Source: Dermacentor variabilis
Lineage: Eukaryota > Arthropoda > Arachnida > Ixodida > Ixodidae
Length of the DNA stretch: 64,000 bases
Direction: 5' to 3'
NCBI RefSeq assembly: GCF_050947875.1
Contig: NC_134574.1
Location: 153,550,434 to 153,614,433 of the forward strand
The position numbers were made by a program, and so were the translations under genes. Below, one piece after another: positions 1-12,700 of the stretch (positions are counted from its first letter, which is position 1; each line of letters begins with the position of its first letter). The notes beneath the pieces are model-generated. The model made no database searches. It worked only from the letters and a program-made list of their open reading frames with translations, and was not told the DNA's origin.

Positions 1-1234
1 CGGTCTTCTTCTTCGAGGTCCCGAACATATGCGACAATCTTGCTTGTGCTGGAATTTGGCGCAGTATTAGCGTTCACACGCGGTCGCCGTACGGTCCAGG
101 TAACTAGGGTCTCCGGCGCGCCCTTGAAGACGTCCGTATACACTTGAGTATCCCACGTTATAGTCGTTATAGTCACGTTATAGTCGAGCGTTATGGTATC
201 TCATCGATACACCCCAGCTCGTTGAAACAGTTCGCGTTAGATACACTCGCGTGAAATATGGGTTCCTCCCCGTCTGACTTACCCCCGTGTCTGAATCGTG
301 CAGACAGCGTTCGCAGCGCTGATCCGTTCTAGTGCGAGAAAAAAACAGCACATATCTCACGCTTCTCCGTTGTGCTCCTTTCATTCAGCTCTCGGCGGTG
401 TGGAACGCGGCCCTGGCGTTCGCCCTTGGGGCAACATTTGCTGTCTTCGCCCCTACTTTACCCTCGGTCATATATATACCCACCAGGTCGCTGTTTCCTT
501 ATTCTCTGGCTTTTTTTTTTTCTTTCTAGTCGCTCCGGAAGTCCCATGAATGGGCGGACCAAATAATATCTCGATATCTTCCGGTTCTCAGTTGGTAGAC
601 CGACCCTATAGCCTCTCTGCTCTTCTCGTAGTTCAACAGCTTCTGCAGCCGCGGCGCCGCGTCTTCCTGATATGCCTGCTACGTCTTCCTAAAATTCCTT
701 TCTCGCTGCACATTTCCCCAACGGGATCCTCGTGTGTTGCATTTATTCGCGCAGCTTCTGGGTGAACAAGTAGAGGCTTGCCGTGATTTGCCGTTCCATG
801 GCAATTCTTTCTTCAAACCTTGCTGTTTTCTTTCTTTTTCTCTTTCTTTCACTTGCAGTAGCTATGTCATACTCGGTGTTTGTATTTGATTCAGGAAGCC
901 TTTGTCTGAAGCCTCCTGTGTCTCGTATGTGCCTCCGAGATGTGTGATCACGCAAAGCTTTACTTCCGAATATAGCTAATTATTCTTCGTTGCTTGCCCA
1001 CTGGTTTTTGTCATCTTGTCTAAAGCCTCGTTTGGCCACATACCTAATTACGCAACAGGGGGAGGAAGGGGTGTTTGGGGAGGGGAGCGGTAAAATATGC
1101 AGAGCTGTGCGCCGAAATCACGGAGGCAACAGCCGTCACTCACTGAGTGCGTAAAGCCCCTGAATGTGAGTATGTTTTCTATGGCGCCACGGTACCGCAA
1201 CCTGAAGCTGCGATTGACGAGCAGGAGCACGTAT

Positions 1235-1320
1235 CAGTGGCGTAGCCAGAAGGCGCAGGAGGTGGGCACCGAGATTCAGCCCTCCCCCCTCCCTCGAAAA
1301 AAATCCTGGCTACGCGCCTG
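1235..1320. repeat. Small inverted repeat (GTGGCGTAGCCAG type)
   Basis: CAGTGGCGTAGCCAG at 1235-1249 pairs with CTGGCTACGCGCCTG at 1306-1320 (13 of 15 bases). About 56 nt including a C-rich and an A-rich run separate the arms. The GTGGCGTAGCCAG motif recurs in dispersed repeats of many animals. Confidence 0.6.
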
Positions 1321-1324
1321 CTAC

Positions 1325-1351
1325 GTCTGTCTGTCTTGTCTGTCTTGTCTG

Positions 1352-1436
<85 letters not shown>
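1325..1436. repeat. (TGTC)n microsatellite
   Basis: About 28 tetranucleotide units, with a few TTGTC interruptions at the left end. It makes a false open frame on each strand (Cys-Leu-Ser-Val and Thr-Asp-Arg-Gln repeats). Confidence 0.97.
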
Positions 1437-1437
<1 letters not shown>

Positions 1438-3343
1438 GACATGCTTCGAAGATAACTTATTCATATTCGCCATTGTATTGTAGGCTTAGCGCACAATTTG
1501 AACAGGCAATCACTCTACATTGTTGCGGTACGCCGACGCGCACGATACGCACTGTTTCGCATAGGCAGAAAACTCCTGCGAAATTGAGCGTGTTTTGCGA
1601 GCGAACGCGAAGCATCTCCTGATGCGGATTGCAAGGCAGGATCCCATGCGACTTGCTGCAGCAACTTTCCCTTTGTCGCACAAGTCGCCTTCAGGTGCCC
1701 GCGTGTGAACGCTCTCTGCATGTACTTCGCTGCCGTGATGCGAGCCGTCGTGGTTAGCTGCTCAATCGTATTCCCTCTTGTCAGCCATGGAGGTGGCTTC
1801 GAGGTTATAAGCCTGCTGCTAAAGGTATAGTATACGCGCTAAAGAGTGACGTCTAGTTTTATGTGGTGAATTGCACGATTTACAATGTCTGTAACGTGTG
1901 TTGTACACCGTGAGCCAAAAAGCCAGAAAAAATAACGCAATAAGGATACGCGCTGACACCTCGTGGCGTCTGGAGTTTGTGAAGCTTCCACTCGAGACTA
2001 TAGTTCATAGTGTATCCATGTATTTACAGGCAAGGATGCTATTAATTGTCTTACAAAGGAACCGAAACGAGTTGTGAACACTTTTTCTGTATGAACGAAA
2101 ACTGTCCAGACGTGACGTGTATACTCACGAAAATGCCTTTAAGTTCGCGACGTCACCCTAATGCGCCGGTGCTGCTGTTAAAAGTGCGAAACTCAATGGT
2201 AACTTTTCCTTTCGTTTTCTTAGCTAATAACCAACATTTTAGCGCCAGTAAATAAAATTCGAATCTTGAATAAAAAGAAAAGTGCTTCACCAGACTAAGC
2301 TAACTTATATAGTGTTGCACGTTAGTGTCCATTTACTAGTAACCCTAATCCTGTCGCAAGCATCAGACACTCCAAGTTTCATACATATTCGATATTTTCT
2401 AATGTAAGCCTGGATTCCATTAAGTGCTAGGGTAACGTCGTCCTATACCGGCGAGGCTTGTCTGACTGACTGCGCGTACTTGCGCTATATAAGCATTCCC
2501 TCATTCGCCTCTCGGTTAACGGCTAATAAAAATTCGGAGAGGCCGCGCGCTATTAGAAGGAGCCGCGTTTGTTCTAGGTCGTTTTCCCTGTTTCGTCGCT
2601 TTATTTATTCATATATTTTTGTTGGGGAGGGGGGGGGGTGCCTTTTTCTTCCGCCGGAGCGATAACACCGCGAACTGCATTTCACGACGAAGAAAGCACG
2701 TCTAACGCGAGTCCGCGGGGAATGGGCGCAGCTTATATTATAATGGGCTCTGGTGCGACTTTGGCCGAGTTTGCGAAGAAACATCCGTGTTGTTTGGTCG
2801 AGAACTGCGTAGTCGGGAAACTACGAGCGCTCATCAGAATAAAGGAAGATGAATAAAAGAAAAATGAGCAGCAGGGGAAACAAAGAGGGTGGGGGTAAAA
2901 ACTAGCGCACGAATTTTTTTTTTTATGCCCGATACATATATAGAGGTGCTTTGCGGAAGCAGTCGAAACGTGACACATGCGAGCCGAATGAGTTCCATGG
3001 AGTCAGCGATATGGAGAAGAGAACTGATATTATATGAAGAAAGAAAGGGAAAAAAAGAAGAGACTGGATGGATGTTTGGGCGCCTCGTTTGGGCAGCGTG
3101 ATCACGTACAAGCGTTTCTTTTTTTTCTTTGCTGAACTTCTTCGTCCGGAGCGAATGGTCCTGTCATTTTGGCGGGCATGCAAAAAAAAAAAGAAAAGGT
3201 TCGGGGACCAAATTATACAACGTCACGTGTCTTCGTTTCTTGACGCTTATTCGGCCGTTTTCTGTACGTGAACAACGACTTTTTCGAGCGTCGAGTGCCT
3301 GTACTTGCTAAAAGGAGTACGGCCGTTTTATTCCGGCCGTATA

Positions 3344-4246
3344 CCCTGGCAAAAATGATGCGTCGTGTTCAGTTGAGCTTCAACAAACATTTCACTGAAG
3401 GCAACAGAAAAACAACGTAAACTCAACGTTATCTCAATAATTATTTTTATAAGGGGTATACACTGCCTTATTAAAAGCGAAGCTTTTTCTTTGCGAACCT
3501 CTCGGGGTTTTCGTGACCGTGGCTGCTGCGGCATGGCCTTTGTCTAGCCGAATAAGGCCAACCAATCGCAACGCAGGACGTGCGCGACACTGCCGCTTAG
3601 TTCCTTGCACCACCGCCAGATGGCGCTCGCTTCCGCGGCGGCGGCGGTGGCGTGCGGGGGAAAGCAAAAAATAAGTAAAAGAACCAGAAAGCTTGCATCC
3701 GTGGTGGTGGCAGCAGCATTGCATTAGCCTCTCTACAATGCCTGAATAAATCCTTCCGTGTCACTCTGTGTGGACATTTCAATAAACACAAACACGTGTT
3801 TCGACTCTTTGTGCACTAGCACAAAGCTTCGCTGTATGTAGATTCCGACTCGTTGAATCTGCTGCAGTTCTTTATTATTTTTTTCTGCAAGTTTTGAGGC
3901 GTCCCTGGCACCCTGCGTCACACGGTAATGAAGTGCCCGGGACCCTCGCAGCAACCTAAGACGGAAGATGAAAAAACAGTAGAAGCAGAGAAGACAGGAG
4001 GGGACAAGTGTGGGAGGCCCTGGCAAGGTCTTGTCCAGGGCTGGACTACCAGCGAAAGTAGGTGGACCGGGCCAGGACGGCAGCAAGAGCCCATAGTTTC
4101 CTGGAACGAGGAAGCCACCCACCTGATCGATATCCCCTATAAAAATAATTATTGACATAACGTTGTGTTTATATTGACTTTCTATTGCCTTCGATGAAAT
4201 GTCCGTTGAAGCTTAATTGAACATGCCGCATTATACTTGTCAGGGG
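3344..4246. mobile_element. 0.9-kb element or repeat pair with ~117-bp inverted arms
   Basis: The left arm 3344-3460 is an imperfect inverted copy of the right arm 4130-4246. Both contain AATAATTATTTTTATA and the AACGTTAT...TCAATAATTA core, plus the TTCAAC..ACATTTC stretch. The interior (3461-4129) has no convincing coding frame. This could be a foldback DNA element or two copies of one repeat inserted head to head. Confidence 0.6.
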
Positions 4247-4707
4247 AGATCGAATAGCGATCTCTCTTGCTAGTTTAGAAATAAACGTTTCTTTCTCTCT
4301 TCTCTCTATCATGGCGAGGGTGAAGCTGGCTTCAAACAGCAGTGGCGACTTCCGCTTCTTCATGTCTAAACGCGTCTCTTTTTCTCTTCATGTTCTTACT
4401 GTTGAACGCTACGCGGGACTCGGACGTTTGATACACGCATGCCCCAAGCAAGATGCTTTGCTTGCACTGTGCCGCCGTGTGTGGATCCATGCATTTGGCT
4501 GTACCACCACGTGGACCAGTTTCGGTATTTATGTATGTTCTTCGTCTGCAAATAAACAATTGAAGTGGAACGAGGTGAGCCCTGAGGTGTTACGCGCGCG
4601 CCTTTTTGACCCGTGAAAAGTGTCCGAAAGTTACTGTTCCCTTTTTGTGTTCTGAATATGAATATTTTACATCAAGCGCGTGCTCTTGTCAAGCGGTGGG
4701 AAGTGTA

Positions 4708-4883
4708 CATCATCATCAGCCTGGCTACGCCCACTGCAGGGCAGAGGCCTCTCCCATACTTCTCCAACAATCCCGGTCACGTGCTAATTGTGGCCATGTT
4801 GGCCCTGCAAACTTCTTAATCTCATCCGCCCATCTAACTTTCTGCCGCCCCCTCATCCATCCACCACAGTTATCACCCGTAAC
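4708..4883 (-). mobile_element. RTE-type LINE fragment, 3' end of RT ORF
   Basis: On the minus strand the peptide contains GRQKVRWADEIKKFAG, W..LARDRDCWRSMGEA and LQW. This is the typical C-terminal signature of RTE-like and other endonuclease/reverse-transcriptase LINE ORFs (GR.K.RW.D.IK..AG..W..LA.DR..W..MGEA...QW). Only about 60 codons remain and there is no upstream reverse transcriptase, so it is a dead 5'-truncated copy. Confidence 0.75.
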
Positions 4884-5142
4884 TCTGCTTGGAAAAATAA
4901 ATAAATCTAGAAATTGGTCAATCAACTTCCGAAAGCATTTCAAAATTTCACAAACTTTTCACAAACGAACAGAAGCGCATGGGTTCGTCGCGAGTTCACT
5001 GCTGCAGTACCAGCATTGAGCAGGGCTGCATGCGTTTACGTGACGCCTTTCTTGAAAAAAAAATTTTTGGCGCAATTTTTTTTTTTTTGGCGCAGCGCAA
5101 GTCCGCTGAATACAGACCTCAAACGGCAGCTGGAAGAAGACT

Positions 5143-5209
5143 GTGTTTGAGCTTCCATGTAACACAATTCTGTTTTCTCGTATATTCAAATTACAATTCG
5201 ACGCTATCA
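5143..5209 (-). repeat. Dispersed repeat, copy 1 (inverse of 23741-23809)
   Basis: The reverse complement reads ..ATTGTAATTTGAATATACG and AGCTCAAACAC, closely matching 23741-23809 over about 67 nt. The two copies are 18.5 kb apart in opposite orientation, one in an EXT1 intron and one between genes. Confidence 0.65.
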
Positions 5210-5519
5210 TCTCTGTACGTTTTCTGTAAGTCGTACTTAACGAATTTTCTGACGCATTTTATACTTTCAGAAAGTCAATTAGTTGGGCCTGCGTGGTTCA
5301 GGATGTGCGGTTCGGGATCATTGCGTTCACGCAGAAAAAAAAAAGAAAAAAATGCGCGGAAGCCTATAGCCATAAAACAGCTTCGCTGTAAAATTGAAAA
5401 AAAAAGAGAGACTGAAATATGCCGACTGCAGTTACACGGGATAGAATGTTCTATACGTGCGGGTGAAAATGTTCACACCCGCGTTTATTTTTTTTTTTTC
5501 TTTCTTTCGTAACCCGCAG

Positions 5520-5792
5520 TGTCGTTTGTCAATCTCACAGATCGTGCGCGAACGGGTCCGCGGCTGGGAGTCGCACCACGGCGTCGTGTGGAACAGCCAC
5601 CCCGGCGCCCTGCTGACGCTGCGGCGGTTCGCGGACACCCTGAGGCCGCTTCCTTTCCACCGGCACCGCGGCAGCGGCGACGCGGACGAGCGGGGCGGCC
5701 GTTACACGGCCGTCGTCTACTCCGCCATGCCCAGCGCGCAGCCGCTCCAGAGGCTGCTCAAGAGCCTGCTCCGCTCCGCCTGCCTCGCCAAG
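5520..5792 (+). CDS. EXT1: EXT1 exon (linker before GT64 domain)
   Basis: The exon has 91 codons, phase 0 at both ends. A T-rich tract ending in cccgcag precedes it, and it closes with GCC AAG|gtttgt. It encodes the [20 protein letters not shown] region and [10 protein letters not shown] second in-frame acceptor (tctcacag) would start the exon at 5541. I prefer 5520 because its pyrimidine tract is stronger. The exon is clearly more GC-rich than the flanking introns. Confidence 0.85.
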
Positions 5793-6713
5793 GTTTGTCC
5801 TCCCCCGCCAGGGGGCCCCGTCGGGTTGAGGTTCGAGTATACCCAGCGGTCGATTTAGGCACCACTGGCCTCCGTGAAGCCCTCGGGTTCAGCGAGAGCA
5901 GTGGAAAAGTAAACATATCCGCAGTAGGGATTAGTAAGAGGCGACTGGAGGATTGGTGGAAGAAAAGTAGGGAAACGACAAAAAACGGAGACGCACAGAA
6001 ACACAGTTCGCAATAGGGGATCAGAGAATTCGGTTGTGGGAGTTCATAGTGCTTTTTTTTTTCTTCATTTTTCTAACCTAGGTAGGACATTAGGCAGTAT
6101 AATAGCAAGAGCTTCTTGGCGCAACCCACCGCCCCGTACCAAACGGGACACTCATAACATCCATCCATCCGACCCAACGTCCTAACCTAGTAACGTCGGT
6201 TCAACCTATAGGTGACGTCGATGTCAGCGGCACCCTAGTGGCACCCTAGTTCAATCGGTCAGCAGTCAGGATTAAGCAAGCTACGTTTCGAGTATTCGTG
6301 AAAAAGAAAAGGAAACAAAAAAGCAGGGAAGAGGTTGATACGACCGGATCCGTTACAGGCATCGGTAGCGGCACAAGGCAGACAGTGAAGTTTTGAGGAA
6401 GCATAAAAGAAGATTAAGGGAGATGTGTCCAAAATTGCTGGAATGAAAAGCGTGTATAGCATACCCGATTAACTCGGGCAGGCTATGAGTGACTATTTGT
6501 CACCGCCTCATTTCAGAGGGGTTGCTAGTAAATCACCATGTTCACACTTCGTCGAAGTACACTATATAGCCGGAGTGGACAGCACAAGCGAATTATGTCC
6601 TTTTCTTTAGGTTGACATAGTCCCTTTTGTTCCTTTCATTATGCGTTAGCATTACGCGTGTCAAAGTGGAAAAAGAGTACCTCTGTGGGGAGTGTAGGAA
6701 GCCAGCCACGCGG

Positions 6714-6752
<39 letters not shown>

Positions 6753-9700
6753 GTCGCATAGGCTAGAACGAGGTGTATGCGCTTTTTTCTTTTTTTCAGC
6801 GCACTCAAAATAAACCGACCAACTTCATTGTCGTCGCGACTGTCCTTTCGACGCTCTTTTTTATTTTATTTTTTCTCCGCATCGGCGCGCCAAGGGAAAG
6901 TGTGCGGCCCGGATTCCCCCGAAGTCTCCCGTATCGTAGGTCATCAGCGTCGCTGCGTCCGCCCGAGTCGATTCAGAGAGACCCGACGCGAATTCGGCAG
7001 ATGCCCATCGTCGGCCATCCGCGCATGCCTCGGGCATTCTTCTTCGCCGTCGGCTCCAGGTCGAAAGAAAGCGACAGCGCGCGGCGATTGCTTTCGTCGT
7101 CAGAAGTCGGTGTGTGTACACGATCGGGCTGCGCGGTCGTCCCCGGAGAAAGCTAGTGACAGTCCAATGACACGGCGCAATGCTGTTCTCGGTTCTTTCT
7201 TTCTTTCTTTCTTCCATTGCGCAAATCGCTTGAAGAGAGAGAGTGAAAAAAAAAAAAGAAGAACCGCGTAGAGCTCAGTTATGCATTACGCCAACCACGA
7301 TGCTTTCTCCAGGCACGGCGCCACGCTACAAACGCATGTTACAGCTACGGTATACCGCCGCGGTAGCTTGTAGTGCGTGACTTATGGTGCTTAGAGCTCG
7401 AGATCGCCGGTTGGGTAGCGACCGCGCATTTCGATTGGGGCGCCATATGCAGAGGCCGTGTGAACGTACGCTTGGAGTCACGTTAAAGGATCCCAGGTCG
7501 TTGAGATTAATACGGAAGTCCTCCCTTACAGCGTGCCTCATAATCGGATAGTGGTTTTGGTGCGTAAAATCCCAGATTTTCTTTTTCCTTTCTTTTTTTC
7601 TTTTTTGCAATTGTGGTATACGGGGGAAAAGAAAGCAGATTTACTTGCAAAACAGGGACACAAGAGCGAGCAAGCCAGCACACACGCCGGCTAACAACTG
7701 AAAAGGTCGCACAGTGCCTGGAAAAGAAGACAAGAAAAAAAAACTGTGTTTGCTCGTAGTACGCGTACAGGCAGCGCACAGGTAAGCACCCTCGAAAGAT
7801 AACGGTTTAGGCATAACGGTTCCTCATTATACAACATATCCGAGGGCTAACATACTACGCACGCGATACCGCTGTAACGTATGCGAGCAGTTTCTCATTT
7901 CGTTTTTCTGAATAGAACTTTACTATCTGCAATTTGTGTGTGTGTGTGTTCTCAGACATAAGATTGAAGAACTGCGTCTTCTGATCGTGTCGTGCATGGC
8001 GTATCGTAATGGTCGAACCTCGATATAACGAAGTTGTACTTGCAGCAAAAAAACTTCGTTAAATCGCGAATTTCGTTCATTCGAGGTTTGAAAGTTTCAG
8101 CATTAAAAACAAGTTCACAAATTCCCAGAGCATTCCTGGTGGATAGTATATCTTATTAGTAAGCGCACATACACAAATTGCAAGGGTATCGGGCCATAAT
8201 ACCGCGGTTATGAGCGCCAGCGCATGAGGTGGGGATGGCGCCGGGAGCAACGCATCGACGGGGCTTCGCGGCGCCCGAGATCTGCGTCTGTTGCGTCGTG
8301 CGGTGCCCTGAATCTCGGAGGCCATGGCTGACTGCGCTTAGTGCGCGGAGCCGGCGCCCGCAAATTAAAACCAGAAGTGTAGAACCATTTCGACTCCACC
8401 TTTGCACTTGCCGCGGCGGGGAGAATTTGCGCATGAGAGGAGGAGAAAAGCCTTCCCCCATCGTGCGCTTGATCACGTTACCGAGCTTTCACTCTCTCCC
8501 CATCCCTCGTGCGCAGAAGGCATCGTCAGGTCTCGCGTTTCTCCGCACGCCCCGCTGCCTCTGCAAGTTTGCCAATGCGACAGATGGCGCAGCGCTGTTT
8601 TACAGCGGTGTTGCCGCTCAAACATTTCATGCAGAAAGATCTTTGAAATAACTTTTGCCTCGGCCGACATCATTATAGTTTTTTGCTAGATGAAATAGCC
8701 ATACAGGCTTCAAGTTCGTGCTTGAGATGGCCGAAAACGTAGTTCAATCGCGAAAGAAAATACACGGTTTTCAATGCAACTCATATCGGCAAATGAAAAT
8801 AGTTCGTTACATCGCGAATTTCGTTACGTCGAGATTCGTTGTATCGAGGTTCGACCGTAATCGTAGCACGTGAACAAGTCAGCCTTGGATTATCTCGCAT
8901 GAAGATGAATTGACGTGTTGTCAAAACCGTTACATTACGAAAGCGCCCATGCGTGTCCGTGATTGACGGATTGGCGCCGCCTTCTCATCAGCTTGCGATT
9001 GTTTTTCTCTTCGTCTTTTTTTTTTCTCCCGCCACTGTGCGACATTTTGTGTTGTCCTTGTCGCTCTTCTTGTATCCGTGTTTTTTGTACGTCCGCATTT
9101 CCCTAAACCAGCTTGCTGAGCCTTCCGTCGTTCTAGCGCACGTTTCAGTGGCTCACAACGAGTTTCTAATGTAGATTTGTAGCAGTTGAATGCGAGCGGC
9201 GAGTTCAGATCCTAACGGAAATCAATATAGGAATTCGCCTCGGACTTGTCCGAGACGTGTGTGTATGGCTTAATAGACAAGAGATAAACAAATGCGAGAC
9301 CTGGGAAACATATCCTGCAGTGGACGTTTGCTAATAGCTAGCTCACGTGTTGTCTTTCTTCCCTCCCCCCTCACCCCACCGTTTTCCCGCCCCATTTGTC
9401 TTGCGATGACGACGATGAATACAATTATGTACAATCAACCGCAAAAGTTTACGGGACGCAGGTTGTGCCAAGAAGCTGAATTTTCGCGGAGCGTGGTCAC
9501 ACAGCCTAAAATTAAATGTTCCAGCATGTAGTAGCCGTCGCCACCTACACAGCAATTCATTAAATACGAAGTGTCATGCCTTAACAGTGCAGGGATTCAC
9601 ATTTGAAGGGGAAACCGCATCCCGTAAACTTTTGCTGTTGACTGTACGGGCATGTTTTTCGAAGCGCCGGACGACTTGAGCAGGGAACGGGAAGGAGCGC

Positions 9701-12700
9701 AGTGCGCGCGCCCGCTCTGCTGATTGGCCAATGGCGAATTACGTCACAATTACGTCACACATGCGCGGCGGTGTTGACGCTGGTTTCGGTGTTTTGCGTT
9801 CGACAAATAATCGTAGCGCGTGCAGGTCGCGCACGACAAACGCGTGCAGAAGGAGGGTGCGTTGAGCGTGGGTTCACGTCGATTAAAAGATGCCTTTGAA
9901 GTTGGCTAAGCGTGCGTCTCTACTTTAGCCCTCGTTTATCGCGCGTTATCCACACCGCATTGACGTCTGCCTAAAGACGGAAGGTGTGCCTTGGATTAAC
10001 TATCCAAAGCTGCGAAAGCGAAGACGCAGCATGTGTGCGCTGTTTTGCAGGCGCGCGCTGCATGCTTCGCCTCAGAGCGGCGACGGGTGCCAACTTGCCG
10101 TAATGAATGTAGCGGATGTCTCCTTCTCGCGAGCGGGGTGTCACTTTGAAAACGCGGTACACGGTGCGTGAAGCGTACGTCCGCAGCGTTAAAATTTCCG
10201 TCTCCCTTCAAAAATCACATCACACAAATTAGTGGCAGCGCCCTTGCCCTGGAGCGCAACGAACGACAGACTGCCGTGGAGGAAGGAAGCTTCCTCGAGG
10301 CAGACGACTGTGCCCATCACACGGCCGGACGTTGGCAAGTGTGTAGTAATGAACAGAAAAGATGGCGTCTTCGTTTTACGCAATCGCTCGTCAATCGAGG
10401 TTCGTGCGGACTGTTAAAAGATGCGCCAATATGGCTGCTTCTTTCGGGAAACGAGAACGTTTTTTTGAATATCTTCCGGCAACGCAGCAGCGTCGAATGT
10501 GGGATGCTATCGTTGTTAAACAAAAGTTGGCGAGATTTTTTTTTTATTCGCCCCCTTTTTTTTTCCGCTCTGAAGGGTAACCGTTTGCGCATGCCTCGTG
10601 TTATGCCCAGCACTGCCAGCGCTGCACTGTTTTAGTGAGTAGTCCGCAGCGGGAAAAGGCGGCGCTGCGGTCGCTTCCCCAGCTTCGCGAAGGAGGGAAA
10701 TCGCTTCCTCGTCTGTCTTAATTTCCGGTATCTGCTCCTGGAAAAGAGGACTGGCCGTCGTCTGCTGTCCGTGTGCTCGCTTTGTGAGAGAGTGTAAGGG
10801 GGAGGGGAGGAGGGGGGGGGGTTGCGCCGCTTCGGGCCTCACACTTTTCTCGGCTGTCACTTCCCCGCTCCGCGCAGGGACGATATTTGGCAACCCTCTT
10901 GGGTTCGCCAGGATGCTTCTTTCTAAACCCAGCTAGCGAACGAGCATCTGAAACGCTGCCTATACCGCTTTTTCTTTCTTTGGAAGCCGTCGTGGTTAGA
11001 AGTAGCGTTGAGTGCTGCATTCGTCTCCGGAGTATCTTAGCCTGTTTGAGCCACTTTGGGTCTACCTAGCCTCTTTCGGCGCTATTCGATGAAAAAAAAA
11101 ATTCCTTTAAAATTTATCCGATGCTGGGCAGGACGAACCCGCGTCGCACGGCTTCCTCAAGCGCAACCGAACGTTTTAGCGCTGCGCCGCGAAGGCCCTC
11201 GAGCAGCGAGGGAATAATTCTCAGTGTTAGCATGTACCGGTGTGCCACGCATCTCGGAGGCCACGCACGGACCTCGTGGATGGCGCAGCGTGTCCAGAGG
11301 GGAAGCGCAAGTGAGGAGCCCAGCTGCATTACACGGCTCACACATGACGCGTTCCGACGGCGGCAATACGCTGTGCAGCTACATTGCTTGAACGCTATTT
11401 GCATTAACATGTACAGTCATTGTAAGATGGCTTCTGTCATAATTTTAAAAAAATTCATTTGCATTGTTTCTGCAACTTTTTCACTACGGCCTTCACTGAT
11501 TGCTCTAGAGATGACAAAATGCTCGGTGTAAAAATGTTGCCCAAGACAACTGAGAACATTTTTCTAACAAACATTTAATGAAGGCCAAACTGCAGAAGTC
11601 TTCAGGAAACAGACTATGCATAAAGGCGAAATTTTGTAGTAGCTTGTGTATCGATCCTCAGATCTGTGGTCAATTAGTGTCATAACCTGCATTTACCTAT
11701 TTCCACACTATTAGTCAATTGCCTCACTGAATGAAAAAACCCTGCTTTAGTCACTGCTATTTTTCCTGCTTCCTTCAATACAAACTCTGCCATTTGTATT
11801 TCAATTGTAGTTTAAATGAAACTTTCACCCTACCAAGGATGACTTATTGATCTTGTTCTCTTGATGCATCATCAGTCAAATTCCTATCTCTTCCAAGTCA
11901 TATATATGGGCTTGTAGTGTCGATCATGCGGCTGCACACTTCGGAATCTTTGATTTGAAGAGTCTGTCATGGGACCATGAGCAGTGAATGACTGTTGCCT
12001 TTCTGCGGGGTCCTTGTCCCCTGCAGGTCCTGGTCGTCTGGGGTGGAGAGTCGCCGGCCCCTGTGGTGGCCAAACTTCTTCAGGGCACTGGCCTGTCTCC
12101 TGGCAGCAGCAGAGCCCCTGTGCACGTGGTGGTCCCACCACAAAGGGCCATCAGTGCTCGATTTGCACCCCACCCCCTCATCACTACCGACGCTGTCCTT
12201 GCCCTGGACGAGGATGTCATGCTCACTGCTGAAGAGGTGAGAAACCTGCTCTGTACACTCGCCGTGGGACAGATAGAGAGCAGTGGTTGTAACTCAAGGC
12301 GATGACATGCACACGTCCTTGAAAGGATGGCAAATTGTATCTCGTACCTCTTAGTTTGTATGTCATAGCTTCATGACAACTTCATAAGCTCAGCAAGGCT
12401 TGATTACTGATGTCAGAAACATGTTGCTGTCATCTCGTCTTTTTGTACTTTGTGTTTATTTGGACAAAGACTTGTGCAACCATTAGTTGGGCAAACGTCC
12501 CGCTCAGAAAAGTGCACTTGCATGCAGTCGGCTCCGATTAATTCGACCTTGCGGGGCCGTAAACTTAAGTAAAAATATCCTAAAGGTCAAATTGGCAAAA
12601 AGCAGCAAAATATCGAGCAATGCCATACGGAACGGACAAAGTAGACTGCTGAATATGGGGGCATTACACTACGGAAACAAGGGGTCAAATTAACCAAAAC

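Larger units (their letters stand above)
1..5519. other. Probable EXT1 intron, repeat-filled
   Basis: No exon of EXT1 or any other gene could be recognised in these 5.5 kb on either strand. The window therefore probably opens inside a long EXT1 intron. What it holds: a 15-nt hairpin plus TGTC microsatellite (1235-1436), an element with long inverted arms (3344-4246), an RTE LINE tail (4708-4883) and a dispersed repeat (5143-5209). The rest shows only short T- or A-rich runs and a G-run near 2627-2638. Confidence 0.6.
5793..12026. other. EXT1 intron (6.2 kb)
   Basis: GT-AG intron between the linker exon and the DXD exon. It contains a TG microsatellite (6716-6749), a TTTC run (7189-7214), a SINE (7381-7575), an 0.85-kb TIR element (8009-8859), a 219-bp TIR element (9429-9647) and a GC-rich stretch with CCAAT and CRE-like sites (9660-9770). 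Sections 6,890-7,150 and 10,600-11,350 are also CpG-rich but carry no ORF I recognise. Confidence 0.8.

Noticed and set aside
1097..1483. 128-codon plus-strand ORF with Cys-Leu-Ser-Val repeats
   Set aside because: It is the translation of the TGTC microsatellite; the minus strand is open for the same reason.
4606..5019. 137-codon plus-strand ORF
   Set aside because: Antisense to the RTE LINE tail, whose minus-strand peptide is the recognisable one.
5541..5792. Alternative EXT1 exon start at 5541
   Set aside because: It keeps frame, but its acceptor lacks the long pyrimidine tract seen before 5520.
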